A stretch of 60,000 nucleotides of DNA, taken from assembly GCF_008831285.2 (NCBI RefSeq), contig NC_045141.1:13566106-13626105 (forward strand), read 5' to 3'. The notes beneath the pieces are model-generated. The model had not been told where the DNA came from. It was given only the letters and a program-made list of their open reading frames with translations, and did not search any database. The position numbers were made by a program, and so were the translations under genes. The first letter of the stretch is position 1, and every line of letters starts with the position of its first letter. Source of the stretch: Nymphaea colorata. Its lineage: Eukaryota; Streptophyta; Magnoliopsida; Nymphaeales; Nymphaeaceae. Below, one piece after another: positions 34,514 to 45,038 of this stretch.

Positions 34514-37500
34514 CTTTCTGATTGCATTCACGTGATCCTAATCTCATATTAAAAGATATTAGGGTGCGTTACCAAATTTACACATTTAGTCCACTAAACA
34601 TAAGAAAACAATTAAGTAGACCCATTTCAACTTTCTAATATTTCAGAAAGCCTCTACCCAACTCCTAAAATTATTTAACATAAACGAAGCCAAATGATTG
34701 ATTTTGTAAGAAAGCCCACAACATTTTATGAATAGATGGAAGGGGAATTGAGACGTAGGTCATTCATTCAAATAATGTCAGTACATTAGAAGTTAAATTC
34801 AATCAAAGTTAGTACAGCTAAAAAAACCAAAAATGCAAATCGGTTCTAAAAGTTTACTTCTGTATTCATCAGAAGGTGGTATATTGATGCAGGACTAAAA
34901 TTACCTCTGTTGATCTTGCTAACAAAACACGGCTGATAGGGTGGCCCCCTGGAGGTATAATCTGGCCTCATAGGGTGGCCCCCTGGAGGTATAATCTGCA
35001 GCTGCCAACACACGGCTGGAGCAATGAGAGAGCATGCCATGAAAGAAAACCATCAGGATAATGGACACCAACCCTGCCAAGCAGCTTGGAGAAACAACAA
35101 ACAGATGCTTGGTGGTTCAACAGCCCTGTGAAGTTGTGAACATATGCAGGGCACTCGATGATGGGGTTATGATGAAGGATATTCAAAAAGCAGGTCCAGT
35201 TATGCCTATTCCTAGTCCCAACATGCAATGTAACTATGCTGGGATTATATAGAACATTATGTCTATCTGCATATGTTCAAATGACCTCTTCTCATAAGAA
35301 TGTCAAAATGTACATAACCCTATTGTAATTGGAGTCAATTCCATGATGCCAAGTGAAAAAGCCCAGCCCATTCCCCTTTTTGTAAGAAGCAATTTGCTAC
35401 TTTGATTCTACTAAGATTATCTAGGGGGATTAAGAACTAATTAATAGCATAATGAGTCAAAAACCCTGAAAATTTGCAAGAGAGAAGGGTCATTGATAGT
35501 CATTCCTGGTATTATTGATGTTATTACACATACAAATGAGAGAAGGAATTGTTTGATCCTGAAGGAGATCTCTAGTCTGTCTCATTCAGGCAGTTATATT
35601 CTTTGTTAACTTGTGAAAGTTTTTATTCCTTCATTCATAAAGACGAATCAGCAGCTGAACATGATACAATCATGGTATATGATGCTTGACATGCTGTTAT
35701 GAAAATGCAACTACAGAAAAAATGAAGTATGCCAATTTATGTATCCTTGCTGTCTTTCAGAGATCTTCTTTGAGGCTTTGAGCAATAAATCCATCATCTT
35801 ATAATAGGTGCTAATTGTTCAGTAACCAGCAATAGCTGATGTTGAAGATGCTTTTAGTTAAACTGAATTTTCCTTCTTTGGTTATACTCTTACTTTGTGG
35901 AGTATGAGTCACATAATATTTCTTCTATATTGTCAGTCAAAGCATTCCATCCTGTGGGTGACAGACTTTCCAATGTTTGAATGGAACAGCTCCGAGCAAA
36001 GGTTTGAGGTCAGTTGTGCTTGTTTCATCTTTATTCCAGTTATTTCATTCATAAACATTTGGGCTTGTCATCTGGTTCTGCTTTCTGCAGGCAGTTTAGA
36101 AAATTGTTGTTTGTCTTTGTAAAAATATTTGGTCAAGCATCCATTTGTGTAAAGTTTCATTTCAGCATGCATGCTTGTGCAAGTAAAACTAAAAAAAGCT
36201 GATCTCAAACCACAGATATTTAGTCATTTTCTTGCTAGAAAATTTTACATGCAGTTTTGTTATTAAATGACAAATGGCTGGTCTTCTGGAAGGTTGTAGG
36301 AGATGGATAAGATCATTTTGGGACAAGAAACGGAGAGGTCCCCTGGAAAGGTCATGTTAGATGAAAGGAGTTGTTTTGGAACAAGAAATCAAGTATGTCC
36401 TAAGACACACGGATACTTGGGTTTAGCCCATGTACCCGCTCCGATACGCCAACACGCAGATCTGGACATTAATTTAATGTTTTTTTTTTCATTTTATCAT
36501 TTTTTTGTGACGCATCCAATTATTTCCATGAACAATCCTTTCAAATACTCAACATTTTTGTGATAAAACAAACTTTCTTACGAGATTGTAAGAGTGAACT
36601 ATTAGTTTAATGTTTTTTTTTCATTTTATTATTTTTGAGAATATAAAATTTGCCGTATCCGCGTACCCAAAATTTTTAACATTGCCCTGTCCGTACCCGC
36701 GAATGACTTACAGAGGATGGCAAAATTGTTGGCAAGTTTCTTACAGTCTAATCACAACAGGTGTATTTGCTGGGACATGATTTGTTCTGTATATTGTCTA
36801 GTTGACACAAGGTAGGCTGGTAACAAAGTAGTAAACATACCAAATTAATGTAAATCAATCAATTTGATTTAAACCTAAAAAAAATTGGAAAAGGACTAAG
36901 TCAAAGATGTGGATGACTTTAGTCATGGGTGTGTGGACCGCATCTGACATGGCATTGACCATGTCCGTCGCAAGTTCGGAGCTGTGCCCATGTCTGGCCG
37001 TGATGACATGGGTGCGGCATCTTCCTAGCTGTCTCTGTGTTACATAGGTTTTAAATTCTTAATAGATAGGTACTTGGACATGGCGTACACACACACACAC
37101 GCACATGTGTATATTATTATATATGTATATGTATGTATGTAGAGTAATTGGTAGATCCCAGACCACTAGGTCAGGGACAAGAACCAGACCACTTAGAATT
37201 GAGTATTGAAGTACTTCTTTGTATGATCCAATCACATAGATATGATTTTAGATTCTTAGGAATGTTTTGATGAGAATCATACACTAAGTCATTTTCTGAG
37301 TTTAACATTCTTCTATAGCCATCGAAAAATGAACGGCTCTTATGACTTCAAATTTTTAATAGTATAAAGGCCAATGTTTTCTTTAAAAACAACTTGAACT
37401 ATATTCTATGTTGAATTAGTATCTATAAAGTTATAAACACATAAAAATGTTAATATGTTGTTTAGAGTATTTCTTACAAGAATTTAAGAGGACTGGTTTT

Positions 37501-40500
37501 TATCCCTGACTTCAGTGGTCTGGGATATACCAAATTTTCCACTCATATATATACATATATGTGTGTGTGTGTGTGTTTGTATGCACAATCTAGTTTGGAT
37601 TTAAGTTGTTTGAACGCTATCCTATGGCTTAGGTCCTTCTTTGTGGTCTTTGATGAAGGCTATGCTTTAGCTTAGAAAATTTGATGCATTTTCAGACACT
37701 TAATTTGTTTTGAACTATGAAAGCCTTAATACATGTCAGATTCCAGGATTCAAAGCTGACACACAGTGAACTGCCCTTTTTCATGTTTGAAATAAGAAAA
37801 AAATTGAAAAGTGAAAAAATATGTAAGTGCACGCTGGATTGCATGTATTGGTGATTGTATTTTCTTTGTGCATGTGGTGTAGTGATTTCCAATTCTCCCC
37901 CCAATTTTTATCTGTTCCCTTGGGCATCTTTTTTTCCCAACACCTATGTGCTAGTTGTAGAGGGTGAAGGAGTATTGGTTAATGACCTTGATGTTCAAAA
38001 GTGTTGACACTGGCATCTCGGCTCTCTAGATCTGTCAAGGAATCAACATAACATGGCTTTACATACTTATGGATGTGATTAATATTCTCTTAACAGATTC
38101 CAGCACATACACAAAAATTTCAACGAAAATGTGTCATTCATGTCAATTGTCCATGAAAATTATGTGATGGTCACCCATAAAACTAGTTGGACTGCAGAAA
38201 AATTCATCACCCCACTTGTCTCATAATTGAAAGTTTATGATATTCAAGTTTCTTTGAATAGTTCAGTTATTCCTATAGCAATTATGATAAGCTAAATAAT
38301 CTGGAACACAGGCTCTGCACCACCCTTTTACTGCACCAAACCCAAAGGATATGGACAACCTTCCTGCAGCCAAGGCTCTTGCCTATGACATGGTGTACAA
38401 TGGAGTTGAGGTATGTCTTATGTTTTAGTTATATTCTTTTAGTTCTTTTGTTTTCTGGATCATCAGTTTTGTCACAGTTTTTTCTGATGATGTTATGCTG
38501 TGATATCCTATTGCAAACTAGATTGGCGGGGGGAGTCTAAGGATTTACAAGCGAGAGGTTCAAGAAAAGGTGTTGCAAGTTATTGGTATCACTCCTCAAC
38601 AGGTACAAGCATTTTCCTACTATGTTGTCAGAAATGCTAGGTGCAACTTTGGCAGTGAGTTAAGCCTGGAGTCTAGCTGTTGTTAGGCAAAGTAAGTGGT
38701 CCCAAAAGAGTGGCAACCAACAAAATACAATGTCAGTTGTTAGAACTAACAGCAAACTTGAAACACTTCTCAATGTAAAGCCTACGGCTATCAACTTACA
38801 ACAGAAAAAAATTAAAGATGTTAAATAATACTACCACAATAGAATTCCATAATATGATGATAAACATAATTAAAAGTTTGAAAGATCAAATTTTGTAAAC
38901 TTAAGCAACTGCTAAAACTCTAATTTACATTTCTAGCACTTGAAAACCTAGCCACAAGTTGCAACCTAAGAGTACTAATCTAGTTTTTACTTTTTGAAAA
39001 AGCAAACATAAATCATCAACAGTCACTGCATGTTAACACTTTTTGTCATAAAACTGTCTTCTATCACAGTTCTAATAAACAAAAAAAAATGTTAGGAAGA
39101 TTAATATATACAGGGTTAACTATGTGATTTCTATGATCCATACTGATAGTTTTGGAACTTTAACAATTAACTGTTGAAAAAAATGTTAGGAAGATTAATA
39201 TATACAGGGTTAACTATGTGATTTCTATGATCCATACTGATAGTTTTGGAACTTTAACAATTAACTGTTGCGTATTTATCTTTTTTTATTTTATTTTATT
39301 TGACAGACTTCGAACAACTAGTCCCAACTTGTCCTGGTTACTCTTTAGATCATTTGCTGACTCGTGTCTGACTTCTGATTTTGACAATCAATCAGTCATC
39401 CTAGCCAAACGTTGTTGGTTTCTTTTTCATTACCTACTCAATGTAGTGGTGGGAAACCTGTGTTATTTCTGTCATCTTTGCCCAATTTTATTTATTACCT
39501 AGTTTAGAAGATGCCTAGTGGCTATTATTTTTCTGGAAAGTGGAATGGTGTTTTAACAGACTGATAGTTGTCATATTTTGTCTCCTGCTGACAAATGGGA
39601 AATGTTAATCTTGTTTAATGTTTTATGTTGACTGCAATGTTGTTCAGGCTGAAGAGAAGTTTGGTTATCTTCTAGAAGCGCTTGATATGGGTGCTCCTCC
39701 ACATGGTATGTTCTTTCTTCTTTCTATCGTTTCTAACATGAATAACCATGCCCAGGATGTGAGATTTAGTCACGCTCGTGGCATACTAAAACCCTGTGGC
39801 TAGGATCTTCACCGTCAGGGCCTATACCTGCTTGAGCAGGCACAGAAAGTGAACCCATGGGGTTTGAACTCAGACTGCTTTTGTGACAGCTAAATATGCA
39901 TTATATGGTTATACCAACCCCTCTAGGCTAATTTCTCTGTTCTTTTTCCTTTAATGTTCCAATTCCAAGCTAATTACTGTCAAGAGATGTATACGTCATT
40001 TCCTCGTTTTTTCTACTTAATGCTACACGTCAAAGGAAACATGACACTCTCTCACACACACATGCACTCACACAGCATATCTACTCCTAACTGTTGTAAC
40101 CATTTTTATAGAGCATATTCAGGCTTCCTTGTTTAAGTGGGAGATGTAGGTCTATGGGCCATACATTTTCATTCTAGCAAAGAACATGAATTTAATTTCT
40201 AGGCAGTAGGTTATGTAGTCACAAATATAATCTCATGTTCGTATTGCCAAAATCTTTCTGAGGTTTCTACTGGTGAACCTTTTCTTGGGTATTAATCTGG
40301 AAGTTTGTTTTTGTTAAGAAAATCTCAGGAATTTGAGAAATTTCAAAATATACAGAAAAGTAATATAATTATGAAATTATGAATTATTGTATTAATTTTC
40401 TTGCAAAAGACATTAGCAAAAATTTAAAATAATTATTAAAACGTTAAAAGAAAAAAAAAGTTTAAAATAAAATTAAAAAGTGAACTTATAAAAATCTAGG

Positions 40501-43392
40501 AAAATTATGAATTATTGTATTAATTTTTTTGCAAAAGACATTAGAAAAATTTTAAAATAATTATTAAAACGTTAAAAGAAACAAAAAAATTTAAAATAAA
40601 ATTAAAAAGTGAACTTATAAAAATCTAGGAAAATTTGTGATATTTTTATGAGAAATTGGAATTGGTAGTATTATTAAACTATCTTGATGAGCTTCAAATT
40701 TCTTACATTTTGTTTGGGTGATAGTATCACATTATTTTGAAAATATCTCCAGCATTCATGTCCATCTATGTGACACGAGTACGTGTAATTTGCCTAGCTA
40801 CCTGTGTTGGTACGTGGGTACGGTGACACGGGTACTTGGGTACGGTGACACGGGTACGTGGGTATGGCGACATGGGTACATGGGTATGGCTGCATTTTAA
40901 AACATTTTTAATTATATGTTCAAACTTAATATTTTCTCTAGTTTTGATTTTTCCTTTCTTTTATATTTCCTTTCCACTATGATTCTATATTTTCCTCCCA
41001 TTTTTCTTTACTTTTGAGAATTTTTGTGGATTCTAATGCTCTTTTTTTCATTTTATCATTTTTGAGAATATAAAATTTGCCGTACCCGCATACCCACAAT
41101 TTTAAAAATTACTGTGTCCGAACCCGTATCACCGTACCCAAACCCATACCCTACCCGCACCCATGTGACATAGGTGTCCATTAATTAAATAAAGGTGAGG
41201 AACTTGTGAAATTTTCACCAATTTTGTTAAGAACAGCACTGTAAAGCATTCTTTATGGTTTTAGAATTCAAAGGAAAGAGAAAGTGAGTGAGAGGAGAGA
41301 GAAAGCGAGTGATATGCATGGTTGGGTCGACCCATCCATGCATATTTATCTCTCTCTCTCTCTCTCTTTGCATGGATGGTTGGGAGATGAAAGGCCATAT
41401 ATGAGAGAGTGATGCATGAATGGACAAACCCATCCCGGCACATTTGTTGCTCCCCTTCTCTCTGCAGTCAGGCATGCCTATTTCTTGCTCTCTCTCTCTT
41501 GTTCTCTCTCTCACACACACACATATATGCACAAAACACTTATGCCTGAATGGGGAGATGAATTGTTGCGTGGGACAATGGGAAAACGTTGTGATGTTAT
41601 TCGTGATGATATGATGATAAATGTATTTAACTTCAAAGTATCACAAAATTTTTCATTTTCTTGTTTTTACGTATATTACACCTCACCACAATATGTTTGT
41701 TGCTTGACTAACCTGTTTTTAGGTAGTCAATGTATTATTTTCGTTCCTTAGCTGTTTTGTCACATATCTGTATCATAGCATTCCTTATTCTTTCTCAATG
41801 AAGAGGACCACCTCAGCTGTTTGTAGCGAAAAAAGAAACTTGCAAATAAGTGCTAGAAAACGGCAATTTTTTAAAAAACTCTTAAATGCAACAATAAGTC
41901 TTGCATATATATGCTGATAGAGATACACACACACACCCTACCATACCCCATAACCATGCATTTAAAATTTTCGGTATCAGCACCCACCCTGCACCTATAC
42001 CAGCATCAATTTGAGTTAGCTCAAAAGTACAATTTGGGATATTCCATCTAAAAAGTACACCTTGTGAATCAAACTGGTCAGTAAGACACTTTTATCTTAA
42101 AAATCTCAAATTTACACTTAGAACAGTTGCACTTCTAGGGTGCAACCAGAGAGTGTGCCATGAGAGACACGATCCCATGACTAGATCTCTAAGATGGAGT
42201 GTCTCATGACACCCTTAACATGATCTAAAGCCTTCTCACCTAACCGGGTATGTGCAGTTAAATGTACTTCTCCTAACATGCATTTGGAATTATTCTTCCA
42301 TTAAATTTCACTGCACATTGCAACAAAATGACTGAGGAGAGTTGTGAAAGACTAAGTGAACCTAAAAAGAAAGGAAAAACAGAAAATAGAAAAGAAGGGA
42401 GTTGCCATGACGAAGCATCTGTCGAGTAAAATTATTCCTAGCTTCAGTCCTAGAGGCATTTCTCTTTTTCGCTTCCTACATTTTCATAAAATCGAACATA
42501 GTAAAGGCAAGATTTTTCCTGACCTTGTGGATTGGAATAGCTGGGATTGGCTTTTGGTGAGCTGCTTGTTGACTTCTGCTTAATTTGTTACAATGCAAAA
42601 ACCAGGTCATGTTTTCTATTTAAGTGCTTTAGCTAGACATGCTGTACAATGTTGGTGGGTGATTTTGTTGAAAGATGCTTGCTTGCTGCCCAACTAACTG
42701 AGGAAAGTAGCAAATCAATTGAGAATTTTGGGATGTTTGTTTTCTTTGATAAGCTACTTCTAATTCCTATTGCTAAATTAGGTCATATTTTTAATTTAAT
42801 GATTTAGTCAATATGATGTACAAGAATGGTGGATTGTTTGTTGGAAGATGCTTGCCTGTCTTTCTGACAAGCTGGGACATTAGTATCTACTTGTTTTTTG
42901 AGAAACAATATATTCCATCGTGAAAGTTGTCAAGCTGTTAGTGAATGTACAGGAATAAACGTTATTTTACTATTCAGGTTCTTTCGTATATTTATTATCT
43001 TACTCCCTAATAAGAAGCACATGGTTGGTGCATTTCACCGTAGACAACCCCACAGCTTGTAAATTTTGTTGCTTTATTTAGCATCTGGCTCAGAATTGGA
43101 CTCCGATTTGAACGGCTAGCCCCAAGCTGTATAATTTTTATTCTGTTCCTCCTTTCCAGTTTTAGTGTACCTAAGAATACAATCTTTTTGTCTCTGAGCT
43201 GTGTGTATATTGTTTGTAGGGGGGATCGCATATGGACTGGATCGCCTGGTCATGTTGTTGGCAGGTGCCAGTTCTATAAGAGATGTCATTGCTTTCCCAA
43301 AGACAACAACTGCTCAGTGTTCTCTGACAAGGTCACCATCAAGTATCGATCCCCAACAACTGCGAGACCTGTCTCTTACTGTTGCATCCTAG
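18535..43392 (+). CDS. Aspartyl-tRNA synthetase, chloroplast/mitochondrial, 675 aa, 15 exons
   Basis: Charges tRNA-Asp with aspartate in organelles. The joined exons give a bacterial-type class II AspRS with every junction in frame. Residues 1-65 are rich in Ser/Arg/Ala, as in a transit peptide. About 75-175 is the OB-fold anticodon-binding domain ([22 protein letters not shown]). The catalytic core follows, with the aspartate-loop sequence [11 protein letters not shown] (residues 281-291), motif 2 with FRDE at 308-311 and [12 protein letters not shown] after it, and motif 3 GIAYGLDR at 620-627. Exons 9-10 encode the GAD-type insert found in bacterial-type enzymes. The Arabidopsis counterpart At4g33760 is about the same length and is known as dual targeted; dual targeting here is inference. 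No lesion is seen. Confidence 0.95.
22741..22816. repeat. C-rich tract and (AC)n in intron 3
   Basis: 22741-22792 has at least six runs of four to seven C separated by single A, G or short spacers, followed by an (AC)n run (22795-22816). The minus strand is therefore a dense G-quadruplex-type motif. Confidence 0.9.
26573..26668. repeat. Compound (CA)n-(TA)n microsatellite, intron 8
   Basis: About 60 bp of CA repeats with one CAGACA interruption pass directly into about 36 bp of TA repeats. Confidence 0.95.
26676..26813. mobile_element. Small MITE with about 20-bp inverted ends, intron 8 (138 bp)
   Basis: The left end GCCGACTGCCGGATGTTGGC and the reverse complement of the right end GCCGGCTACCGGATGTTGCC match at 17 of 20 positions. 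The interior is non-coding and partly self-complementary (GCAGTCGCT / CAGCGACGG). It directly follows a compound microsatellite. No clear target duplication was found, so the superfamily is unknown. Confidence 0.6.
28348..28370 (+). repeat. A23 homopolymer in intron 10
   Basis: Run of about 23 A residues. It may mark the tail of an inserted retroposon, but no retroposon body or duplication is evident beside it. Confidence 0.8.
29152..29364 (-). repeat. 3' LTR of the intron 10 copia element
   Basis: 213 bp, preceded (in element orientation) by the purine-rich tract at 29365-29380. Confidence 0.95.
29365..33687 (-). pseudogene. Broken gag-pol of the intron 10 copia element
   Basis: The gag start is at 33687 (minus). 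A CX2CX4HX4C zinc knuckle lies at about 32895-32940. The integrase region, 32349-31729, has WHLKLGDPS where the family usually has WHxRLGHPS, so one zinc-binding His is replaced by Asp; the DVWGP, RTDN and AERKH landmarks of the catalytic core are present. Reverse transcriptase pieces follow at 30795-30307, with a YVDDI motif at about 30276-30262. RNase H pieces are at 30153-29373 (ending in the ADIFTKAL stretch). Many stops and frameshifts separate the pieces, and a 284-bp foreign LTR splits the region between integrase and reverse transcriptase. No functional protein is expected. Confidence 0.9.
30874..31157 (+). mobile_element. Solo LTR nested inside the intron 10 copia element
   Basis: The 284-bp sequence starts TGTTAAGTTTGTAC and ends AAATCTTACA. 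It is flanked by a perfect 5-bp duplication GCCAT (30869-30873 and 31158-31162). It has a TATATAATG box near 31014 and a CT-rich 3' part, as an LTR promoter and leader would. It has no similarity to the LTRs of its host element. Orientation is assigned from the TATA box. Confidence 0.85.
34442..34453 (-). other. tRNA-iMet primer-binding site, intron 10 element
   Basis: The minus strand reads TGGTATCAGAGC immediately inside the 5' LTR, complementary to the 3' end of initiator methionine tRNA, the usual primer of plant copia elements. Confidence 0.9.
34454..34680 (-). repeat. 5' LTR of the intron 10 copia element
   Basis: 227 bp, TGTTGAATATTGG...TTATTTAACA on the + strand. It includes a (GA)n tract about twice as long as that of the other LTR. 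Confidence 0.95.
34937..34998 (+). repeat. 28-bp direct repeat, intron 10
   Basis: TAGGGTGGCCCCCTGGAGGT and the following eight bases occur at 34937 and again at 34971, 34 bp apart, with no seen difference. Confidence 0.9.
36398..36710. repeat. TIR-type repeat relative, intron 11
   Basis: It contains a block (about 36608-36680) nearly identical to part of the 40759-41180 repeat: T-rich, then CATTTTAT(T/C)ATTTTTGAG, AATATAAAATTTGCCGTA and CCGC(G/A)TACCC. The left part has related CACACGGATAC and CCCATGTACCCG motifs. The T-rich/CATTTTAT block also occurs a second time near 36475-36500, so this copy is internally rearranged. Confidence 0.55.
37148..37533. mobile_element. (TA)n-associated MITE, copy 2, intron 11 (386 bp)
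   Basis: The left end reads TTGGTAGATCCCAGACCACT, then TCAGGGACAAGAACCAGACC. The reverse complement of the right end reads TTGGTATATCCCAGACCACT, then TCAGGGATAAAAACCAGTCC. The inverted repeats are thus about 43 bp long with few differences. TA/TATG-rich simple DNA lies on both sides (37113-37140 and 37545-37575). Interior motifs match copy 3 (AAAAATGAAC(G/T)GCTCTTATAAC-like, TAGTATAAAG, AACTTGAACT). Confidence 0.75.
39087..39274 (+). repeat. 94-bp tandem duplication, intron 13
   Basis: AATGTTAGGAAGATTAATAT starts near 39089 and again near 39183. The two units are identical as far as TTAACTGTTG. Confidence 0.95.
39760..39930 (-). mobile_element. Probable tRNA-derived SINE, intron 14
   Basis: On the minus strand, AGAGGGGTTGGTATAACCAT is followed about 35 bases on by GAGTTCAAACCCCATGG, which fits a pol III box B (GGTTCRAANCC). 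No clean target duplication or tail was identified, so the boundaries are approximate. Confidence 0.4.
40378..40633 (+). repeat. 128-bp tandem duplication, intron 14
   Basis: GAATTATTGTATTAATTTT begins at 40381 and at 40509, and both units run through AATTATTAAAACGTTAAAAG to AAATCTAGGAAAA with few changes. A diverged relative of the same AT-rich sequence seems to lie in intron 3 (about 22155-22310). Confidence 0.85.
40759..41180. mobile_element. Inverted-repeat element with internal 22-bp minisatellite, intron 14
   Basis: The left end TGTCCATCTATGTGACACGA and the reverse complement of the right end TGGACACCTATGTCACATGG are imperfect inverted repeats (18 of 25 positions over the longer alignment). 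Just inside the left end, 40809-40890 holds almost four copies of a 22-bp unit, GGTACGTGGGTACGGTGACA plus CG. The right end carries complementary CCGTACCC and CCCGCACCC motifs. A related copy is at 36398-36710. Confidence 0.55.
41312..41345. repeat. 34-bp near-perfect palindrome, intron 14
   Basis: The arms ATATGCATGGTTGGGTC and GACCCATCCATGCATAT pair at 16 of 17 positions around a GTCGAC centre with no loop. An AG-rich tract lies to the left and a (TC)n tract to the right, extending the inverted symmetry. Confidence 0.9.
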
Positions 43393-44424
43393 TAGGTAAT
43401 GCAGAGAGGCCAAAAGCTGTAGCAGATGCTTGGTCTGGATATAACCTTCCCAGTTGCCCCATGTTGTGCTGAAATCAGTATGACTTGGATTTCAGGTACT
43501 CTTGATACACCAGAAGTATGATCTGATGCGTAAAATTTGTTTTGATTTCTCAGAGTATTGTTGGAACGGGTTAGAAAATTTTGGAAGGATTGGGGAAGCA
43601 TAGAATGCGGTTGATATAGTTAACCTGTGATATTTTAGCACCAGTTGAATTGATAAGGTGCTTTTCGAATTGTATATGAAGATGCAACGTTTTGAGCTCA
43701 TCTATTCATTTGTTGAACTAACTTCTTGGAATTTATACGTGGTAGCTGCACAGTACGTGTGGTAAAAGAAAACTTGATGATAGGGCTTCGGTCCTCGGAT
43801 ATTGAATTGTTAAAAGGATGCTTGACGCTTTTGCCGGGTTCCCTCTTGGGAGCCCAAAGAACATGCAAGAGGGTTCAGTCTGGATATCACGTTGACCTGC
43901 GACTGGAGAAATTGTTGGGACCTGATGAATATCTATTGTATCCTGGCACTTGGCTTGTTTCTCGAGAAAAGCTCAATGGTGTACCAGATTCAGGCGAGGT
44001 GACACTGTTAGGTGAGTTTCAGATATTTGGTGTGAAGATCGTCGGTAGTTCATCTGTGAGTTTTTTGTTGTGCATCTAAGGATGATCCCTTTAGAGTCTG
44101 GTGGAAAGTTAGTACGCCCCGTCTTTTGTAATTAATTGCAAGCTATCTTACTCAACTAATTAAGATTATTTAGGAGGTAATGGCTTGCAAGCTATCTTAT
44201 TCTAATCTAGTCAATTGTTCAGATCTACAGGGTGTAAGTTCAATAGATTATATTAAACTTTCCCAATTAGACCTTTTGGCAATGTATATAGAGTAAAACG
44301 AGGACCTCGAGTGTGGATTTTAGGTACTGGCTTCAGACCCATAATCTAATAAACTGTGGATTTTGAGCACATACCAAATCAAATTCATGGATCTAAGATT
44401 AATGATAATCAAATATCTCTTAAA
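43393..44424. other. 3' UTR of AspRS and downstream DNA
   Basis: The stop codon is TAG at 43390-43392. The following few hundred bases presumably contain the 3' UTR, with no unambiguous polyadenylation signal. A 117-codon + frame at 43726-44079 resembles no family I know and lacks gene context. Confidence 0.4.
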
Positions 44425-45038
44425 GGGCATTTGATTACTCCAGATCTGATTTCCAAGGGTTTAACTGGTATGAGATGGAGGCCTGTCATAACATGGTTTT
44501 CTCAAATTCTAGATTTCCAACCCATGAATTTTTAAAATCCTTATGATTCTCATATCCATAAATCTACATTGAAAAGGGTGGGAGACTAATTTCAGGATTA
44601 AGTATTAAAGATACTCAAGTAACAAATTTCTGTTCTAGTGCATGCGTATTTCAAACAAGATATCCATAATTTCACGTTGGAGACAGTGAATCTGAGATCA
44701 ATCTTAAATCACCTCTGATCTCAAAGAGGCATTCAAATGACAATTATTTGCTGGGAAAAAGGGTACTATAATCAGAGTTATAAATTCTACTGTTTGATAG
44801 ACTCGTGGGTTGGAAATTGGCCCACATATGATCCAATCCTCTTCTGTCAAATCTGGGACAATCAAACAACTCTCCTGTTGGGCAGCCAGGAATCTAAGGT
44901 GTAACCACCTCAAAATCCCCGCTTCTCAAATTTACAAATTGCTAAAAGTTTGTTAAAGTCAAGAAACTACAATTTTGAGATCTAAGATCTCATATGTTAT
45001 CTTACCACAGATCTGAAATCTGAGGCAACCAAGTGTCT
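44425..45038. mobile_element. Possible MITE of about 614 bp with inverted ends
   Basis: The left end GGGCATTTGATTACTCCAGA and the reverse complement of the right end AGACACTTGGTTGCCTCAGA are inverted repeats at most positions (mainly transitions differ). Flanking TCTTAAAG (44418-44425) and TGTTAAAG (45039-45046) match at 7 of 8, suggesting a hAT-like duplication with one base of uncertainty at the left boundary. There is no coding capacity. Confidence 0.5.

Larger units (their letters stand above)
29152..34680 (-). mobile_element. Ty1/copia LTR retrotransposon in AspRS intron 10, inactive
   Basis: A full-length element lies antisense to the host gene, with LTRs at 29152-29364 and 34454-34680 (TG...CA ends) and a perfect 5-bp target duplication TAAAC (29147-29151 and 34681-34685). 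Reading the minus strand, the primer-binding site TGGTATCAGAGC follows the 5' LTR directly and a purine tract (GCTTGAGGGGGAGG) precedes the 3' LTR. Domain order gag, integrase, reverse transcriptase, RNase H defines copia. The LTRs differ at about 14 positions in about 205 aligned bases plus a GA-tract length change, so the insertion is old. Confidence 0.95.
18535..43392 (+). other. Exon-intron map of the AspRS gene
   Basis: Exons: 18535-18921, 19035-19178, 20200-20309, 24092-24203, 24352-24423, 25592-25683, 25897-26017, 26150-26272, 27570-27765, 27896-28083, 35937-36008, 38312-38410, 38522-38602, 39648-39705, 43220-43392. All 14 introns are GT-AG. They were placed by keeping the AspRS protein continuous; split codons occur at introns 3, 6, 9 and 14. 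Intron lengths run from 111 bp (intron 12) to 7853 bp (intron 10); introns 3 (3782 bp), 14 (3514 bp) and 11 (2303 bp) are also long. Coding sequence is about 8 percent of the span. Exon 6 start (25592, reading PGSFYALPQ) is the junction I would check first. Confidence 0.85.

Noticed and set aside
43726-44079. 117-codon frame after AspRS as a small gene
   Set aside because: No recognisable domain, no splice or promoter context, and it may lie in or near the 3' UTR.
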